Below are positions 41,883-50,587 of a stretch of DNA of 64,000 bases, piece by piece; within the stretch, counting starts at the first letter, position 1, and every line of letters starts with the position of its first letter. A model generated the notes under the pieces. It made no database searches and was not told where the DNA came from. It saw only the letters and a program-made list of their open reading frames with translations. The DNA is from Streptomyces sp. NBC_01445. GTDB lineage: Bacteria > Actinomycetota > Actinomycetes > Streptomycetales > Streptomycetaceae. Made by a program: the position numbers and the translations under genes. The stretch lies in the NCBI RefSeq assembly GCF_035918235.1, contig NZ_CP109485.1, positions 1,302,001-1,366,000 of the forward strand, read 5' to 3'.

Positions 41883-42617
41883 TCAGCGCTGCTTGACGGC
41901 ATGCAGAAGTGTGACGCCGAGCCACGGGCCGCCGTACCAGTACTCGGGGCCCAGTCCACGCAGCGTGCCCCGCCCGATGTGCTCGGCGTACTTCCTGGCC
42001 ATGGGCCAGAAGTCGGCGACGATCAACTGGCCGCCGGGGCGCAGCACCCGCACGGCCTCGTCCACCGCGCGGTACCGCTCCTCGGGCGACGGGATGTTGT
42101 GGATCGCCAGCGCGCTCGTCACGACGTCGAAGGAGCCGTCCGCAAACGGCAACTCGGTCATGTCGGCGGTACGTACCTCCACCCGGTCGGCGACCCCTGC
42201 CGCAGCCGCGTTGGCGAGCGTGACTTCGGGCCGGTTCCCGCTCTGGTCCTTTCCGGACCACAGGTCCACGCCCACGGCCTGTCCCGTCGGCAGCCGCCTG
42301 GCCGCCTCGATCAGCACCGCGCCGCGACCGCAGCCGAGGTCGAGGAGCTGCTCGTCGCCCTTCAAGTCGGCCCGGTCCAACTCCCGCCTCCAGACCCGCA
42401 GTTTGCCGTGCAGCGTGGTGTGCAGGTAGATGCCGGTGTGGGCGATCAGTACTGTGCCCGCAGCTGTCAGCGCTTCCCGTCCCGGCCGCCATCGGCCGGC
42501 GGCCAGGCAGCAGGCCGCGCCGGCGGCGCCGAGCACCGCCGGGAACGCTGGGGCGTCAATGCCGTACCGCGGCCACTGGACGCGCGGCAGCGGGGAGTCT
42601 TTCCGGTTCTTGGACAT
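41883..42617 (-). CDS. Membrane-associated class I SAM methyltransferase
   Basis: 244 residues. Two N-terminal hydrophobic stretches (AFPAVLGAAGAACCLAAG, LTAAGTVLIAHTGIYLHT) precede a methyltransferase-11-type domain: LLDLGCGRGAVLIEAARRLP (SAM motif I) and LPFADGSFDVVTSALAIHNI. It would methylate a membrane or lipid-soluble substrate. The ATG at 42617 (MSKNRKDS) is chosen because the extra sequence to 42719 has no support. It is single-gene, between the shared terminator and the AraC gene. Confidence 0.82.
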   Translation of the reverse strand: MSKNRKDSPLPRVQWPRYGIDAPAFPAVLGAAGAACCLAAGRWRPGREALTAAGTVLIAHTGIYLHTTLHGKLRVWRRELDRADLKGDEQLLDLGCGRGAVLIEAARRLPTGQAVGVDLWSGKDQSGNRPEVTLANAAAAGVADRVEVRTADMTELPFADGSFDVVTSALAIHNIPSPEERYRAVDEAVRVLRPGGQLIVADFWPMARKYAEHIGRGTLRGLGPEYWYGGPWLGVTLLHAVKQR

Positions 42618-42714
42618 GCTCGCAGTGTCACCGGCTCGATTGCCGGGCGTCTTGTAGAAATGTTCCCCCGTGAACCGCGCGACCGCCCTCGTGCCTGCCG
42701 GGTGCGGACCGTGG

Positions 42715-42745
42715 GTCAAGGGTCAAGACGTCAAGACGTCAAGAC
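42715..42745. repeat. Tandem 8-nt repeat GTCAAGAC
   Basis: Three full units at 42722-42729, 42730-42737 and 42738-42745 with a partial unit at 42715-42720. The stop codon of the AraC-type gene (42739-42741) is within the array. Confidence 0.9.
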
Positions 42746-43593
42746 GGGGACAGGTATGCGGGGGCGGCCCACGCGACGTCGTCGACCGCGAGCCACGGCG
42801 CGACCGCGACGGCCGTGGGCGTCACACCGGCGAAGGCCATGACGTCGCGATGGAGGTGGGACTGGTCGGCGTAGCCGATCTCCGCCGCCACCCGTGCGGC
42901 GCTGTGCCCCACGGCCAGACGGTGGGCCGCGTGGTCGAAACGGACCAGCTGCGCGGCGCGCTTGGGGTTGAGACCGATCTGGGCTCGGAACCGGGACCAC
43001 AGACGCTTACGGCTCCAGCCGACCTCGGCTGCCAGGCGCTCGACCCGAACCGCTCCCCGATGCGTCACCATCTGCCCCCACACGAAGGCGACTTCAGGCT
43101 CGACGGCTCGGCGGCCTGCCGCGTGTCGTCGGACGAGTGCGGCCTGCGCGACCGCGAACCGGTCGTCCCAGGTCGCGGCAGCGCGTAGTTGCTCTTGGGT
43201 GCGCGCGGCGTCGCGGCCCCAGAGGTCGTCGAGGGAGACCACCGTGGCGCCCGACTCCGCACCGGCGCCGAGCACCGCGTGCGCGACCAGCGGCGACAGC
43301 CGTATCTGCAGGCATTCGACGTCCCGGCCGCGGGCTCGAACGCCGCCGGACCCGAGTCCCAGGACGACGCTGCCGCTCTGCTGCCGGCCGCTGAAGTCGT
43401 CGACGACGATCGGCCCGTCGCCGAGGTCGACGGCCACCGTGACGGCCGGGTACGGGACCACACCCAGGTCGACGAGGCCGGTCGTACGGGCGCGGAATCC
43501 GGCCATGCTGACCCCGGGCAACCGACCGTGCCGCGAGGGGGTGGCGATGTCCCACACCGACGCTGCGTCATGGGCCGGCTCGGCGGATCGCAT
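42739..43593 (-). CDS. AraC family transcriptional regulator
   Basis: 284 residues with an N-terminal effector-type domain and a C-terminal two-helix-turn-helix domain: RVERLAAEVGWSRKRLWSRF and AARVAAEIGYADQSHLHRD...FAGVTP. Effector unknown. It is divergent from an amidase gene across about 110 bp, which it may regulate. The reading frame ends inside an octanucleotide tandem repeat, so the very C terminus may vary between strains. Confidence 0.88.
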   Translation of the reverse strand: MRSAEPAHDAASVWDIATPSRHGRLPGVSMAGFRARTTGLVDLGVVPYPAVTVAVDLGDGPIVVDDFSGRQQSGSVVLGLGSGGVRARGRDVECLQIRLSPLVAHAVLGAGAESGATVVSLDDLWGRDAARTQEQLRAAATWDDRFAVAQAALVRRHAAGRRAVEPEVAFVWGQMVTHRGAVRVERLAAEVGWSRKRLWSRFRAQIGLNPKRAAQLVRFDHAAHRLAVGHSAARVAAEIGYADQSHLHRDVMAFAGVTPTAVAVAPWLAVDDVAWAAPAYLSPS

Positions 43594-43663
43594 GGCGCCA
43601 AGCTACGGGACATTCGTCCAAGACGCGACGGTCGTGACGCGACGACACTGACGGCTCCTGCAG

Positions 43664-43699
43664 GCCCCGTAAGCCCTGCAAGCCCTGCAAGCCCCGCAC
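43664..43699. repeat. Four-unit 9-nt tandem repeat upstream of the amidase
   Basis: Units GCCCCGTAA, GCCCTGCAA, GCCCTGCAA and GCCCCGCAC run directly into the amidase start region. The array replaces a normal ribosome-site zone. Confidence 0.8.
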
Positions 43700-43702
43700 C
43701 AG

Positions 43703-45154
43703 ATGGGAACACTCGTGACGCATTCGCCGATCGACCCGTTCATGCCCGCCGTCGAACTCGCCGCGGCCGTCCGCCGCAAGGAGGTGAGCCCCGTCGAGGT
43801 GGCCGACTGCTTCCTCGAGCGGATGGACCGGCTCGACCCCGACCTCAACGCCTTCTGCCACCGGGCCGACGACGACGTCCGCAAAGCCGCGTCCGCCGCG
43901 GCCGACGCAGTGGCGAGGGCCACGTCGGCCGACGACCTCCCGCCGTTCCACGGCGTCCCGCTGCCGGTCAAGGACCTTGTCGACGTTGCCGGTTGGCCCA
44001 CCACCTACGGATCCGCAGGCGCCGGACAGGCACCGGCGCAGACATCGGACCCTGTCGTGCGACGGTTCGCGGACGCGGGCTTCGTCCTGCTCGGCAAAAC
44101 CACCACCTCCGAGTTCGGCAGCCTGCCGTTCACCGAGAGCGCTGCCCTGGGCATCTCGCGCAACCCGTGGGACCCGGACCGCACGCCCGGCGGGTCGTCG
44201 AGCGGAGCGGGCGCCGCCGTCGCCGCCGGGATGGCGCCCATAGCCCACGCGGAGGACGGCGGCGGGTCCATTCGTATCCCCGCGTCGTGCAACGGCCTCG
44301 TCGGCCTCAAACCCACCCGCGGCCTGGTCACCAACGCCGTCGTGGAGGTGGAGGGCCTCGGCACCAGCGGCGTGCTCACCCACTCGGTGGCGGACGCCGC
44401 GGCGGCCCTCGATGTGCTGGCGCGTCACGATCCGGCCGCGTGGTGGTCGCCTCCGACGCCGCGCACGTCCTTCGCCGCCGCCCTGAGGACGGACCTGCCG
44501 ACCGGGCTGCGGATCGCCGCGCTCACCGACTCCCCCATCGACGGGATACGCGTGCACCCGGCGTGTATCGCAGCCGTCGACAGAACTCTCCGGACGCTCG
44601 AATCGGCCGGAGCGCACCTCGTCGACACTCCTCTTCCGCTGCCGCCGACCGACGAGCTGGTCACGGCGTTCACGACCCTGTGGAACGTCGGCGGTGCCGG
44701 AATCGCGCTCGCGGAGCCGGACCGGGTCGAGCCGCACAATCGCGCCCTGCGTGCGGCGGCACGAGCGATCGACTCGTGGGCGTACGCGGAAGGGGTGCGG
44801 AAGACCCAGCAGTTGTCTCGGCGCATCGTCGAAGGTTTCCTCGCCGGCTTCGACCTCCTCGTGACGCCGACGATGGCCTGTCTTCCGCCGCTCGTCGGTG
44901 CCTGGCGGACAGGCACCGACGACGATCCCCTGAGGGCGCTGCGGAACAGCTACCCGATGGGGGTGTTCACGTCGGTGTTCAACGTGACCGGTCAGCCGGC
45001 GATCTCCCTCCCCATCCACCACGACGAGGCCACCGGCCTGCCCGTCGGCGTACAGATCGTCGCCGCACCCTGGCGGGAGGATCTCCTGCTCCAGGTGTCC
45101 CGCGCCCTCGAACTCGCACTCCCCTGGGCCGCTCGACGCCCGCCTGTCAGCTGA
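43703..45154 (+). CDS. Amidase (amidase-signature family)
   Basis: 483 residues. Catalytic Ser-cisSer-Lys signature: PVKDLVDVAG (Lys), TPGGSSSGAGAAVAAGM and EDGGGSIRIPASCNGLVGLKPTRG (nucleophile Ser region). It hydrolyses a carboxamide in the cytoplasm. Start is ATG 43703 or GTG 43715; the latter has GGGA at a better distance because the region before 43703 is a pyrimidine-rich 9-nt repeat. GatA is unlikely because no gatB/gatC neighbours exist. The divergent AraC gene is a likely regulator. It ends 24 nt before the converging SDR gene. Confidence 0.88.
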   Translation: MGTLVTHSPIDPFMPAVELAAAVRRKEVSPVEVADCFLERMDRLDPDLNAFCHRADDDVRKAASAAADAVARATSADDLPPFHGVPLPVKDLVDVAGWPTTYGSAGAGQAPAQTSDPVVRRFADAGFVLLGKTTTSEFGSLPFTESAALGISRNPWDPDRTPGGSSSGAGAAVAAGMAPIAHAEDGGGSIRIPASCNGLVGLKPTRGLVTNAVVEVEGLGTSGVLTHSVADAAAALDVLARHDPAAWWSPPTPRTSFAAALRTDLPTGLRIAALTDSPIDGIRVHPACIAAVDRTLRTLESAGAHLVDTPLPLPPTDELVTAFTTLWNVGGAGIALAEPDRVEPHNRALRAAARAIDSWAYAEGVRKTQQLSRRIVEGFLAGFDLLVTPTMACLPPLVGAWRTGTDDDPLRALRNSYPMGVFTSVFNVTGQPAISLPIHHDEATGLPVGVQIVAAPWREDLLLQVSRALELALPWAARRPPVS

Positions 45155-45177
45155 TCCCGCGGCCGGGGGTGCACCTG

Positions 45178-46749
45178 CTACTGCCGCAGTCTTCGCCCGC
45201 GGCGTGAGCGCCGGATGCGGCCAGCTGGTGACGCGCTCCCTCGCGCGCTCATGCCCTTGGCGGCGGCTTGGGTGATGTTGCGGGCCATGCCGCCGAAGAC
45301 GACGGCGTGGAAGGGGGAGACGGACCACCAGTAGGCATGGCCCAGGAGGCCGCGGGGGTGGAACAGAGCGCGCTGCCGGTAGCGGGTACCGCCGTCGGCG
45401 CCCGTCTCGACATACATCTCCAGCCACGCCAGGCCCGGCAGCCGCATCTCCGCGCGCAGCCGCAGTAGTTGTAGGGGCTCGATCTCCTCGACCCGCCAGA
45501 AGTCCAGCGAGTCGCCGACGCGCAGACGCTCCGCGTCGCGTCGTCCGCGGCGCAGGCCGACTCCGCCCACGAAGCGGTCCAGCCAGCCGCGGACCGCCCA
45601 GGCCAGCGGGAAGGAGTACCAGCCGTTGTCGCCGCCGATGCCCTCGATCACCTTCCACAGGGCCTCCCGGGATGCCGCGACAGGCAGTTGCCGCTCGTCC
45701 TCGTAGAGGCTGCCGCCGGCCCAGTCGGGGTCGGTGGGCAGCGGATCGCTGGGCGCCCCGGGGACGGCGGCGGACGACCACCGGGTGGCGACCTGCGCCT
45801 CCCGTACCCTCCGCAGGGCCAGGGCCAGAGCCTCGTCGAACGGCAGAGGCCGGCCCGGCGGGTCGGGCACGTAGCAGGCGATGTCGTGCTCGTGGCAGAC
45901 GACCTCGTGGCGGAGCGACTCCGTCAGGGGCCGGGCGATGGATGCCGGTACCGGCGTCACGAGGCCGACCCAGTGGCTGGACAGTCCCGGAGTGAGCATG
46001 GGCACCGGCAAGATGATCCGCCGCCGCAGTCCGGCGACCTCGGCGTAGCGGCGCATCATCTCACGGTAGGTCAGGACGTCCGGCCCGCCGATGTCGAAAG
46101 CCCGGTCGACGTCGGTCGGCATGGTGGCCGAGCCGACGAGATAGCGCAGCACGTCGCGGACCCCGATGGGCTGCGTGCGGGTGTGGACCCAGCTGGGGGT
46201 GACCATCACCGGCAGCCGCTCGGTCAGATAGCGCAGCATCTCGAAGGACGCCGATCCCGAGCCGATCACCACAGCGGCCCTCAGCACGGTGGCGGGCACC
46301 GGGGCGTCGAGGAAGATGCGACCGACCTCAGCCCTGGAGCGCAGGTGCGGGGAGAGGTCGTGCTCGGGTACGTCCCGCGGAGTGAGCCCGCCGAGGTAGA
46401 CGATGCGCCGTACGCCGGCAGCGTGTGCCCGATCGGCGAAGATCCGGGCCGCGCGCCGGTCGGTGTCCTCGAACCCGGAGCCGGATCCGAGGGAGTGCAC
46501 CAGGTAGTACGCGACATCAACGCCGCGCATGGCCGCGGCGACCGACTCGGCGTCGGTGACGTCTCCGCCCACCGTCTCCACGGCGGCCGCCCAGGGGTAG
46601 TCACGCAGCTTGCCCGGCGAGCGGGCCATGCAGCGAACCCGGTGACCGGCCTCCAGCAGTTCCGGTACCAAGCGACCTCCGATGTACCCGGACGCTCCGG
46701 TCACCAGACAGTGCAGCTGCTCCGCGCTGTGCTCTGAGTCCGTGTCCAC
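45178..46749 (-). CDS. NAD(P)-binding SDR fused to DUF2867-type domain
   Basis: About 523 residues. N-terminal Rossmann CLVTGASGYIGGRLVPELLE (atypical SDR), AYYLVHSLGSGSGFED and VYLGGLTPRD; the C-terminal half (DNGWYSFPLAWAVRGWLDRFVGG, LLGHAYWWSVSPFH) matches the DUF2867 part of this actinobacterial family. Function unestablished. GTG 46749 has GGGGAG 6 nt upstream; the ATG at 46755 abuts that site. Single gene; its promoter would be in the 46750-47034 interval, where nothing else is seen. Confidence 0.83.
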   Translation of the reverse strand: MDTDSEHSAEQLHCLVTGASGYIGGRLVPELLEAGHRVRCMARSPGKLRDYPWAAAVETVGGDVTDAESVAAAMRGVDVAYYLVHSLGSGSGFEDTDRRAARIFADRAHAAGVRRIVYLGGLTPRDVPEHDLSPHLRSRAEVGRIFLDAPVPATVLRAAVVIGSGSASFEMLRYLTERLPVMVTPSWVHTRTQPIGVRDVLRYLVGSATMPTDVDRAFDIGGPDVLTYREMMRRYAEVAGLRRRIILPVPMLTPGLSSHWVGLVTPVPASIARPLTESLRHEVVCHEHDIACYVPDPPGRPLPFDEALALALRRVREAQVATRWSSAAVPGAPSDPLPTDPDWAGGSLYEDERQLPVAASREALWKVIEGIGGDNGWYSFPLAWAVRGWLDRFVGGVGLRRGRRDAERLRVGDSLDFWRVEEIEPLQLLRLRAEMRLPGLAWLEMYVETGADGGTRYRQRALFHPRGLLGHAYWWSVSPFHAVVFGGMARNITQAAAKGMSARGSASPAGRIRRSRRGRRLRQ

Positions 46750-47034
46750 GACCATCTCCCCGCACACTCGATCCGACGCTGCTCCTGGCTCTCCTGTTTG
46801 ATCATGGCCGATCGCCCCTCGACTTCCCGTCTCATGACGTGTTGTCGGCGCGCTCCCCAGCGGCGACGGCGAACGGCGGGGCCGCGGGCTGTTCAGTCCT
46901 CCGGACGGCCGGCGTTGCGGCGTCGCCGGGGCATGGGCGGAATGGTGGACGTCCGAGGCCCCGGACGCCGCAGATCCGTGCGGGCCCAAGGGGCGCAACG
47001 GACAGGCACCTCAGGATCGGCGACTACCGTTCCG

Positions 47035-47817
47035 TCACGCCCCCGCGGGCGGGGCGATCTCGACCCGCACCCCGCTGGCCTCGAAGGCGCGGATCTGTGC
47101 GTCGGGCGCCGATGCGTCCGTGACCAGGGTCCACTCCTTCCGCAGCTTCGCCCAGGCGTGGAACGGCGCGCGCCCCAGCTTGGCGCCGTGGGCGAGTACG
47201 TAGACCCGGTCGGCGCGGCGGGCCATCAGCTCCTTGAGGCGGGTCTGGCGCAGGTCCGCCTCGCAGATGCCGCGGTCGACGGTGACGCCGTCGGCACCGA
47301 GGAAGACCCGGTCGAAGGACATGTGCTCGAGCGCGGCCTCCGTGAGCGGGCCGACGAAACCCTGGCTGAGCGGGCGGAGCGTGCCGCCGAGGCATTCGAC
47401 GTCCACGCCTTCCGCGTCCGCGAGGGCGTGCAGGGCCGTCAGGCCCGTGGTCGCGACCGTCAACTCCTTGGCGCCGCGCAGCTCGTGGGCCAGCGCGCCC
47501 ACCGTCGTACCGGCGTCGAGGAGCAGGGTCTCGCCCGGCTCGACCTGCCGGGCGGCCCACTGCGCGATGGCCCGCTTCTCCTCGTACGCCTCCCCCGTGC
47601 GCTGCCGCAGCGACGCCTCGGGGTGCGCGGACAGCGCCATCGCGCCGCCGTAGGTGCGCGCGAGGCGGCCCTCCGTGGTGAGGCGGGCGAGGTCGCGGCG
47701 GATGGTCGAGGGGGTGACGTCGAAGAGCTGCGAGAGTTCCTCGACGCTGGCGAGGCCGGTGGTGGTGGCGAGGTGGACGATGCGGTCGCGTCGTGCCTGG
47801 GATGTGGTCGGCGGCAT
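47035..47817 (-). CDS. DeoR/GlpR family transcriptional regulator
   Basis: 260 residues. N-terminal HTH SQARRDRIVHLATTTGLASV...LFDVTPSTIRRDLARL followed by the sugar-phosphate-sensing DeoRC domain (LLLDAGTTVGALAHEL, LGADGVTVDRGICEAD). It represses sugar catabolism in most cases, with a phosphorylated intermediate as inducer. It is 51 nt downstream of the PdxA-type gene on the same strand, ending the leftward arm of the four-carbon acid cluster, and is its probable regulator. Confidence 0.92.
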   Translation of the reverse strand: MPPTTSQARRDRIVHLATTTGLASVEELSQLFDVTPSTIRRDLARLTTEGRLARTYGGAMALSAHPEASLRQRTGEAYEEKRAIAQWAARQVEPGETLLLDAGTTVGALAHELRGAKELTVATTGLTALHALADAEGVDVECLGGTLRPLSQGFVGPLTEAALEHMSFDRVFLGADGVTVDRGICEADLRQTRLKELMARRADRVYVLAHGAKLGRAPFHAWAKLRKEWTLVTDASAPDAQIRAFEASGVRVEIAPPAGA

Positions 47818-47868
47818 CTACGGAGTCCTCTACGGTGCGGTGGTAACGGCGGTGCAGGGGACGGCGGT

Positions 47869-48882
47869 TCAGGCCGCCGGAGCGACCGGCGCCGTCGCCA
47901 TCTCAGCCGCCTGGCGCAGCGCCTCGACCATGCTACCGGCCTCCGCCGCGCCCGTTCCGGCGATGTCGAACGCGGTGCCGTGGTCGACGGACGTGCGGAT
48001 GACGGGCAGTCCCACGGTGAGATTGACACCCGCCTCGATGCCCAGGACCTTGACCGGGCCGTGGCCCTGGTCGTGGTACATCGCCACGATCAGGTCGTAG
48101 TCGCCACGCGCGGCGAGGAAGAAGGCGGTGTCGGCGGGGAGCGGGCCGCGGGCGTCGACGCCCTCGGCGCGCAGCTTCTCGAGGGCCGGGACGATCTTCT
48201 CGCCCTCCTCGCCGTAGCCGAACAGGCCGTTCTCGCCTGCGTGCGGGTTGATGCCGCAGACTCCGATGACGGGGTTCGGGGTGCCGGCGCGCACCATGGC
48301 CTCGTGACCGCGGCGCACCGTGCGCTCGACGAGGCCCGGTTCGATGCGGTTGACGGCGTCGATCAGGCCGATGTGCGTGGTGACGTGGATGACCTTCACC
48401 TTCTCGGTGGAGAGCATCATCGAGACCTCCTCGGTCCCGGTCAGGTGGGCGAGGAGTTCGGTGTGACCGGGGTAGAGGTGGCCCGCGGCGTGCAGGGCCT
48501 CCTTGTTGAGGGGGGCGGTGCAGATGGCGTGCACGTCCCCTGCCACGGCGAGTTCGGCGGCACGCGCGATGTACGCGTACGCGGCGTCGCCCGCGACCGG
48601 CGACAGCTTGCCCCAGGGCAGGTCGGCGGGGAGCAGGCCGAGGTCGACGACATTGACGCGGCCCGGCGTGAACTCGGCGTCGCGCGGGTGGTCGACGGCG
48701 GCGATCTCGCAGTCCAGACCGAGAATGCGGGCGGCCTCGCGCAGGCGCTGGGCGTCGCCGATCACGACCGGACGGCAGCGGGTGAGGACGGCGTCGTCGA
48801 GCAGGGCCGCGATGACGACCTCGGGGCCGACGCCGGCACCGTCGCCCATGGTGACGGCGATGAGAGGGAGGGGGGTGCTCAT
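47869..48882 (-). CDS. PdxA2-type 4-phospho-D-threonate/erythronate 3-dehydrogenase
   Basis: 337 residues of the PdxA family: MGDGAGVGPEVVIAAL, metal-site His in AGHLYPGHTELLAHL, INPHAGENGLFGYGEE and YHDQGHGPVKVLGIE. Context decides: it sits beside a DUF1537 kinase and DeoR regulator, the known arrangement for D-threonate or D-erythronate breakdown, in which PdxA2 oxidatively decarboxylates the 4-phosphate to dihydroxyacetone phosphate. A vitamin B6 role is less likely. It begins 38 nt after the kinase stop. Confidence 0.85.
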   Translation of the reverse strand: MSTPLPLIAVTMGDGAGVGPEVVIAALLDDAVLTRCRPVVIGDAQRLREAARILGLDCEIAAVDHPRDAEFTPGRVNVVDLGLLPADLPWGKLSPVAGDAAYAYIARAAELAVAGDVHAICTAPLNKEALHAAGHLYPGHTELLAHLTGTEEVSMMLSTEKVKVIHVTTHIGLIDAVNRIEPGLVERTVRRGHEAMVRAGTPNPVIGVCGINPHAGENGLFGYGEEGEKIVPALEKLRAEGVDARGPLPADTAFFLAARGDYDLIVAMYHDQGHGPVKVLGIEAGVNLTVGLPVIRTSVDHGTAFDIAGTGAAEAGSMVEALRQAAEMATAPVAPAA

Positions 48883-48920
48883 ACGGACAACTCCTTGACG
48901 GGAGGCGGGTGGTGAAGGGT

Positions 48921-50186
48921 TCAGGTGGCTACCGGGGCGGCGGCCAGGCGGGGTCGTAGCGCGGCAGCGATGCGCAGCAGCGAGTCCTCGGCGCCGTAGC
49001 TGCCGGGGCGGGTGACGACGCGGCGGCCGTCAGGGGTGCGGGAGTGGACGGCGCCGTGGTGGATCTCGCCGAGCGGCTCCAACTCTCTTATTCCCAGGGC
49101 ATCCAGGGTGGTGCGAGCAGTCTCGCCGCCGGTCAGGACGAGGTCGGGGCGGCCCGGGTGCGCAGCGGCGAGTGCGCCCAGGGCGGCACTGAGGGACCGC
49201 CCCGCGCCGGGGCGCAGTCCTGCCGAACCGTCGATGGACAGCACGGTCAGGGCAGGAGCGGCGGCGATGCGCGGCAGACGGACGGTGGTGCCCGCCGCCA
49301 AGTCGGCGGGATCCAGCCGCACATGGTGAGCGCCGAGCGCCGTGAGGTGCGCGATCTGCGCAGCCGCGGCGGGCTCCGCGGTCCCGACGACGAAGAGCAG
49401 CGGGGCGCGGTCCTGGGCGGGTGCGGGCGGGTGAGTGACGGCAGCGGGACGCACCAGCGCGTGCCCGAGCGCGAGTGCCAGACCAGCGCTGCCCAGAAGC
49501 CGGTATCCGGGGCCGAGCCGCAGCGCCGCCGCGGCCACGGCATCCAGGTCGGCGTCTGTCTCGGCGTCCGGAGCGGGGTGCGCACCGGAGCCGGCGATCC
49601 GCCGGAACTCCGCTTCCAGTACGGCGGGTTCGGACCGTACGACGTCGAGGGGAACCGTTCGGACCGGCAGGCCGGACAGCGCCTCGGGGAGTGAGCGGGG
49701 CGCGGCCGCGCGCTCCGCGCGCCAGCCGTCGGTGCAGTGCAGCGGAACGCCGTTCACGTGCACCACGCCGCCGGTCACGGTGCGCCCGGCTGCGGGCAGC
49801 GCGGGGGCGATGACGACGGCCCCGGCCCCTTCGGCGTAGGCGGCTGCCTCCGCGGCGAGGTGGCCGCGCAGCTGTGAGTCGACCTTCTTGTACAGCAGCC
49901 GGGGCGGGCCGGCCTGCGCCGCGCGGAGCGCCGTCCGCACGGCGTACGCCGCTTCGGCGGCCGGCAGGTGCCGGGTGTCCAGGTCCACGACGAGGTCGTG
50001 CGCGGCAGGGCTCTCGGCCACGTCGGCGGCGGTGAGCGACAGACGGACGGGACCGCCGAGCGCACAGGCGGTCTCGGCCGCCCCGGACAGGTCGTCCGAG
50101 AGCGCGAGGACGTACCGCGGTACGGGCACAGACACGGCCGGCAGGACAGAAGGGCGTGGGCGTGGGGGCGGGGGCAGGGAAGCCAC
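48921..50186 (-). CDS. Four-carbon acid sugar kinase (DUF1537, DtnK/OtnK/DenK family)
   Basis: 421 residues. The N-terminal substrate domain has LALSDDLSGAAETACALGG and YKKVDSQLRGHLAAEA; the C-terminal nucleotide domain has LVLTGGETARTTLDALGI and TRPGSYGAEDSLL. It phosphorylates O4 of D-threonate, D-erythronate or a 3-oxo-tetronate. The GTG at 50186 follows AAGGAGG, giving a Pro-rich N-terminal extension of about 24 residues before the conserved domain. It is first in the leftward operon with pdxA-type and deoR genes. Confidence 0.87.
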   Translation of the reverse strand: MASLPPPPRPRPSVLPAVSVPVPRYVLALSDDLSGAAETACALGGPVRLSLTAADVAESPAAHDLVVDLDTRHLPAAEAAYAVRTALRAAQAGPPRLLYKKVDSQLRGHLAAEAAAYAEGAGAVVIAPALPAAGRTVTGGVVHVNGVPLHCTDGWRAERAAAPRSLPEALSGLPVRTVPLDVVRSEPAVLEAEFRRIAGSGAHPAPDAETDADLDAVAAAALRLGPGYRLLGSAGLALALGHALVRPAAVTHPPAPAQDRAPLLFVVGTAEPAAAAQIAHLTALGAHHVRLDPADLAAGTTVRLPRIAAAPALTVLSIDGSAGLRPGAGRSLSAALGALAAAHPGRPDLVLTGGETARTTLDALGIRELEPLGEIHHGAVHSRTPDGRRVVTRPGSYGAEDSLLRIAAALRPRLAAAPVAT

Positions 50187-50587
50187 GGGATCGAACCTCC
50201 TTGGGCGCGCCCGGCGTTGGGCGGCCCGGTCCGGATCATGGCACAGATTGCGCGAAGTGCGCGAGACCTCTTGCGTGATTCACGCAGTCGTGCGAGCGTT
50301 CCGGTGGCGCCGACGGCCCTCACCCGCGGACCGCGTCGCCCTCGTGGACGCGACGCGTACCGGCTCAAACAGCACGGCGCACACCGGCTTGCACCGCACA
50401 TCGCAGCACATCGCACCGCACATGGCCGCAGTGCAGCGCAGGGCCGGAAACCACCGCGGCGACCGGCCGAAGCCGCGCAGCCGCACGCCACACCCCCGCG
50501 ATGCGCACATCACGCACGAGATCGCGTACGAGCACGAGACCGCACGACCCGCACCACTTGCGCTACCCGCACCGGAAGGAACCCGCC
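50187..50587. promoter_or_regulatory. Divergent promoter/operator region of the four-carbon acid cluster
   Basis: 401 bp between the kinase and the aldo/keto reductase genes, with no credible coding. It must drive both arms. Repeated half sites are TTGCGCGA (50248), GTGCGCGA (50257), TTGCGTGA (50271) and TCACGCA (50280, 50510). The central TGCGTGA-T-TCACGCA is a 15-nt palindrome. The site cluster lies close to the leftward gene. Confidence 0.6.
50248..50286. promoter_or_regulatory. Candidate DeoR operator cluster
   Basis: Three direct half sites of the form TTGCGYGA within 31 nt, the last one completed into a 7+1+7 palindrome at 50272-50286. DeoR regulators often bind several such repeats; assignment to the cluster's DeoR protein is inferred. 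Confidence 0.45.

Noticed and set aside
43703..45154. GatA subunit of the tRNA amidotransferase
   Set aside because: No gatB or gatC next to it and an AraC regulator faces it.
47869..48882. PdxA as a vitamin B6 enzyme
   Set aside because: Neighbouring DUF1537 kinase and DeoR regulator fit four-carbon acid breakdown better.
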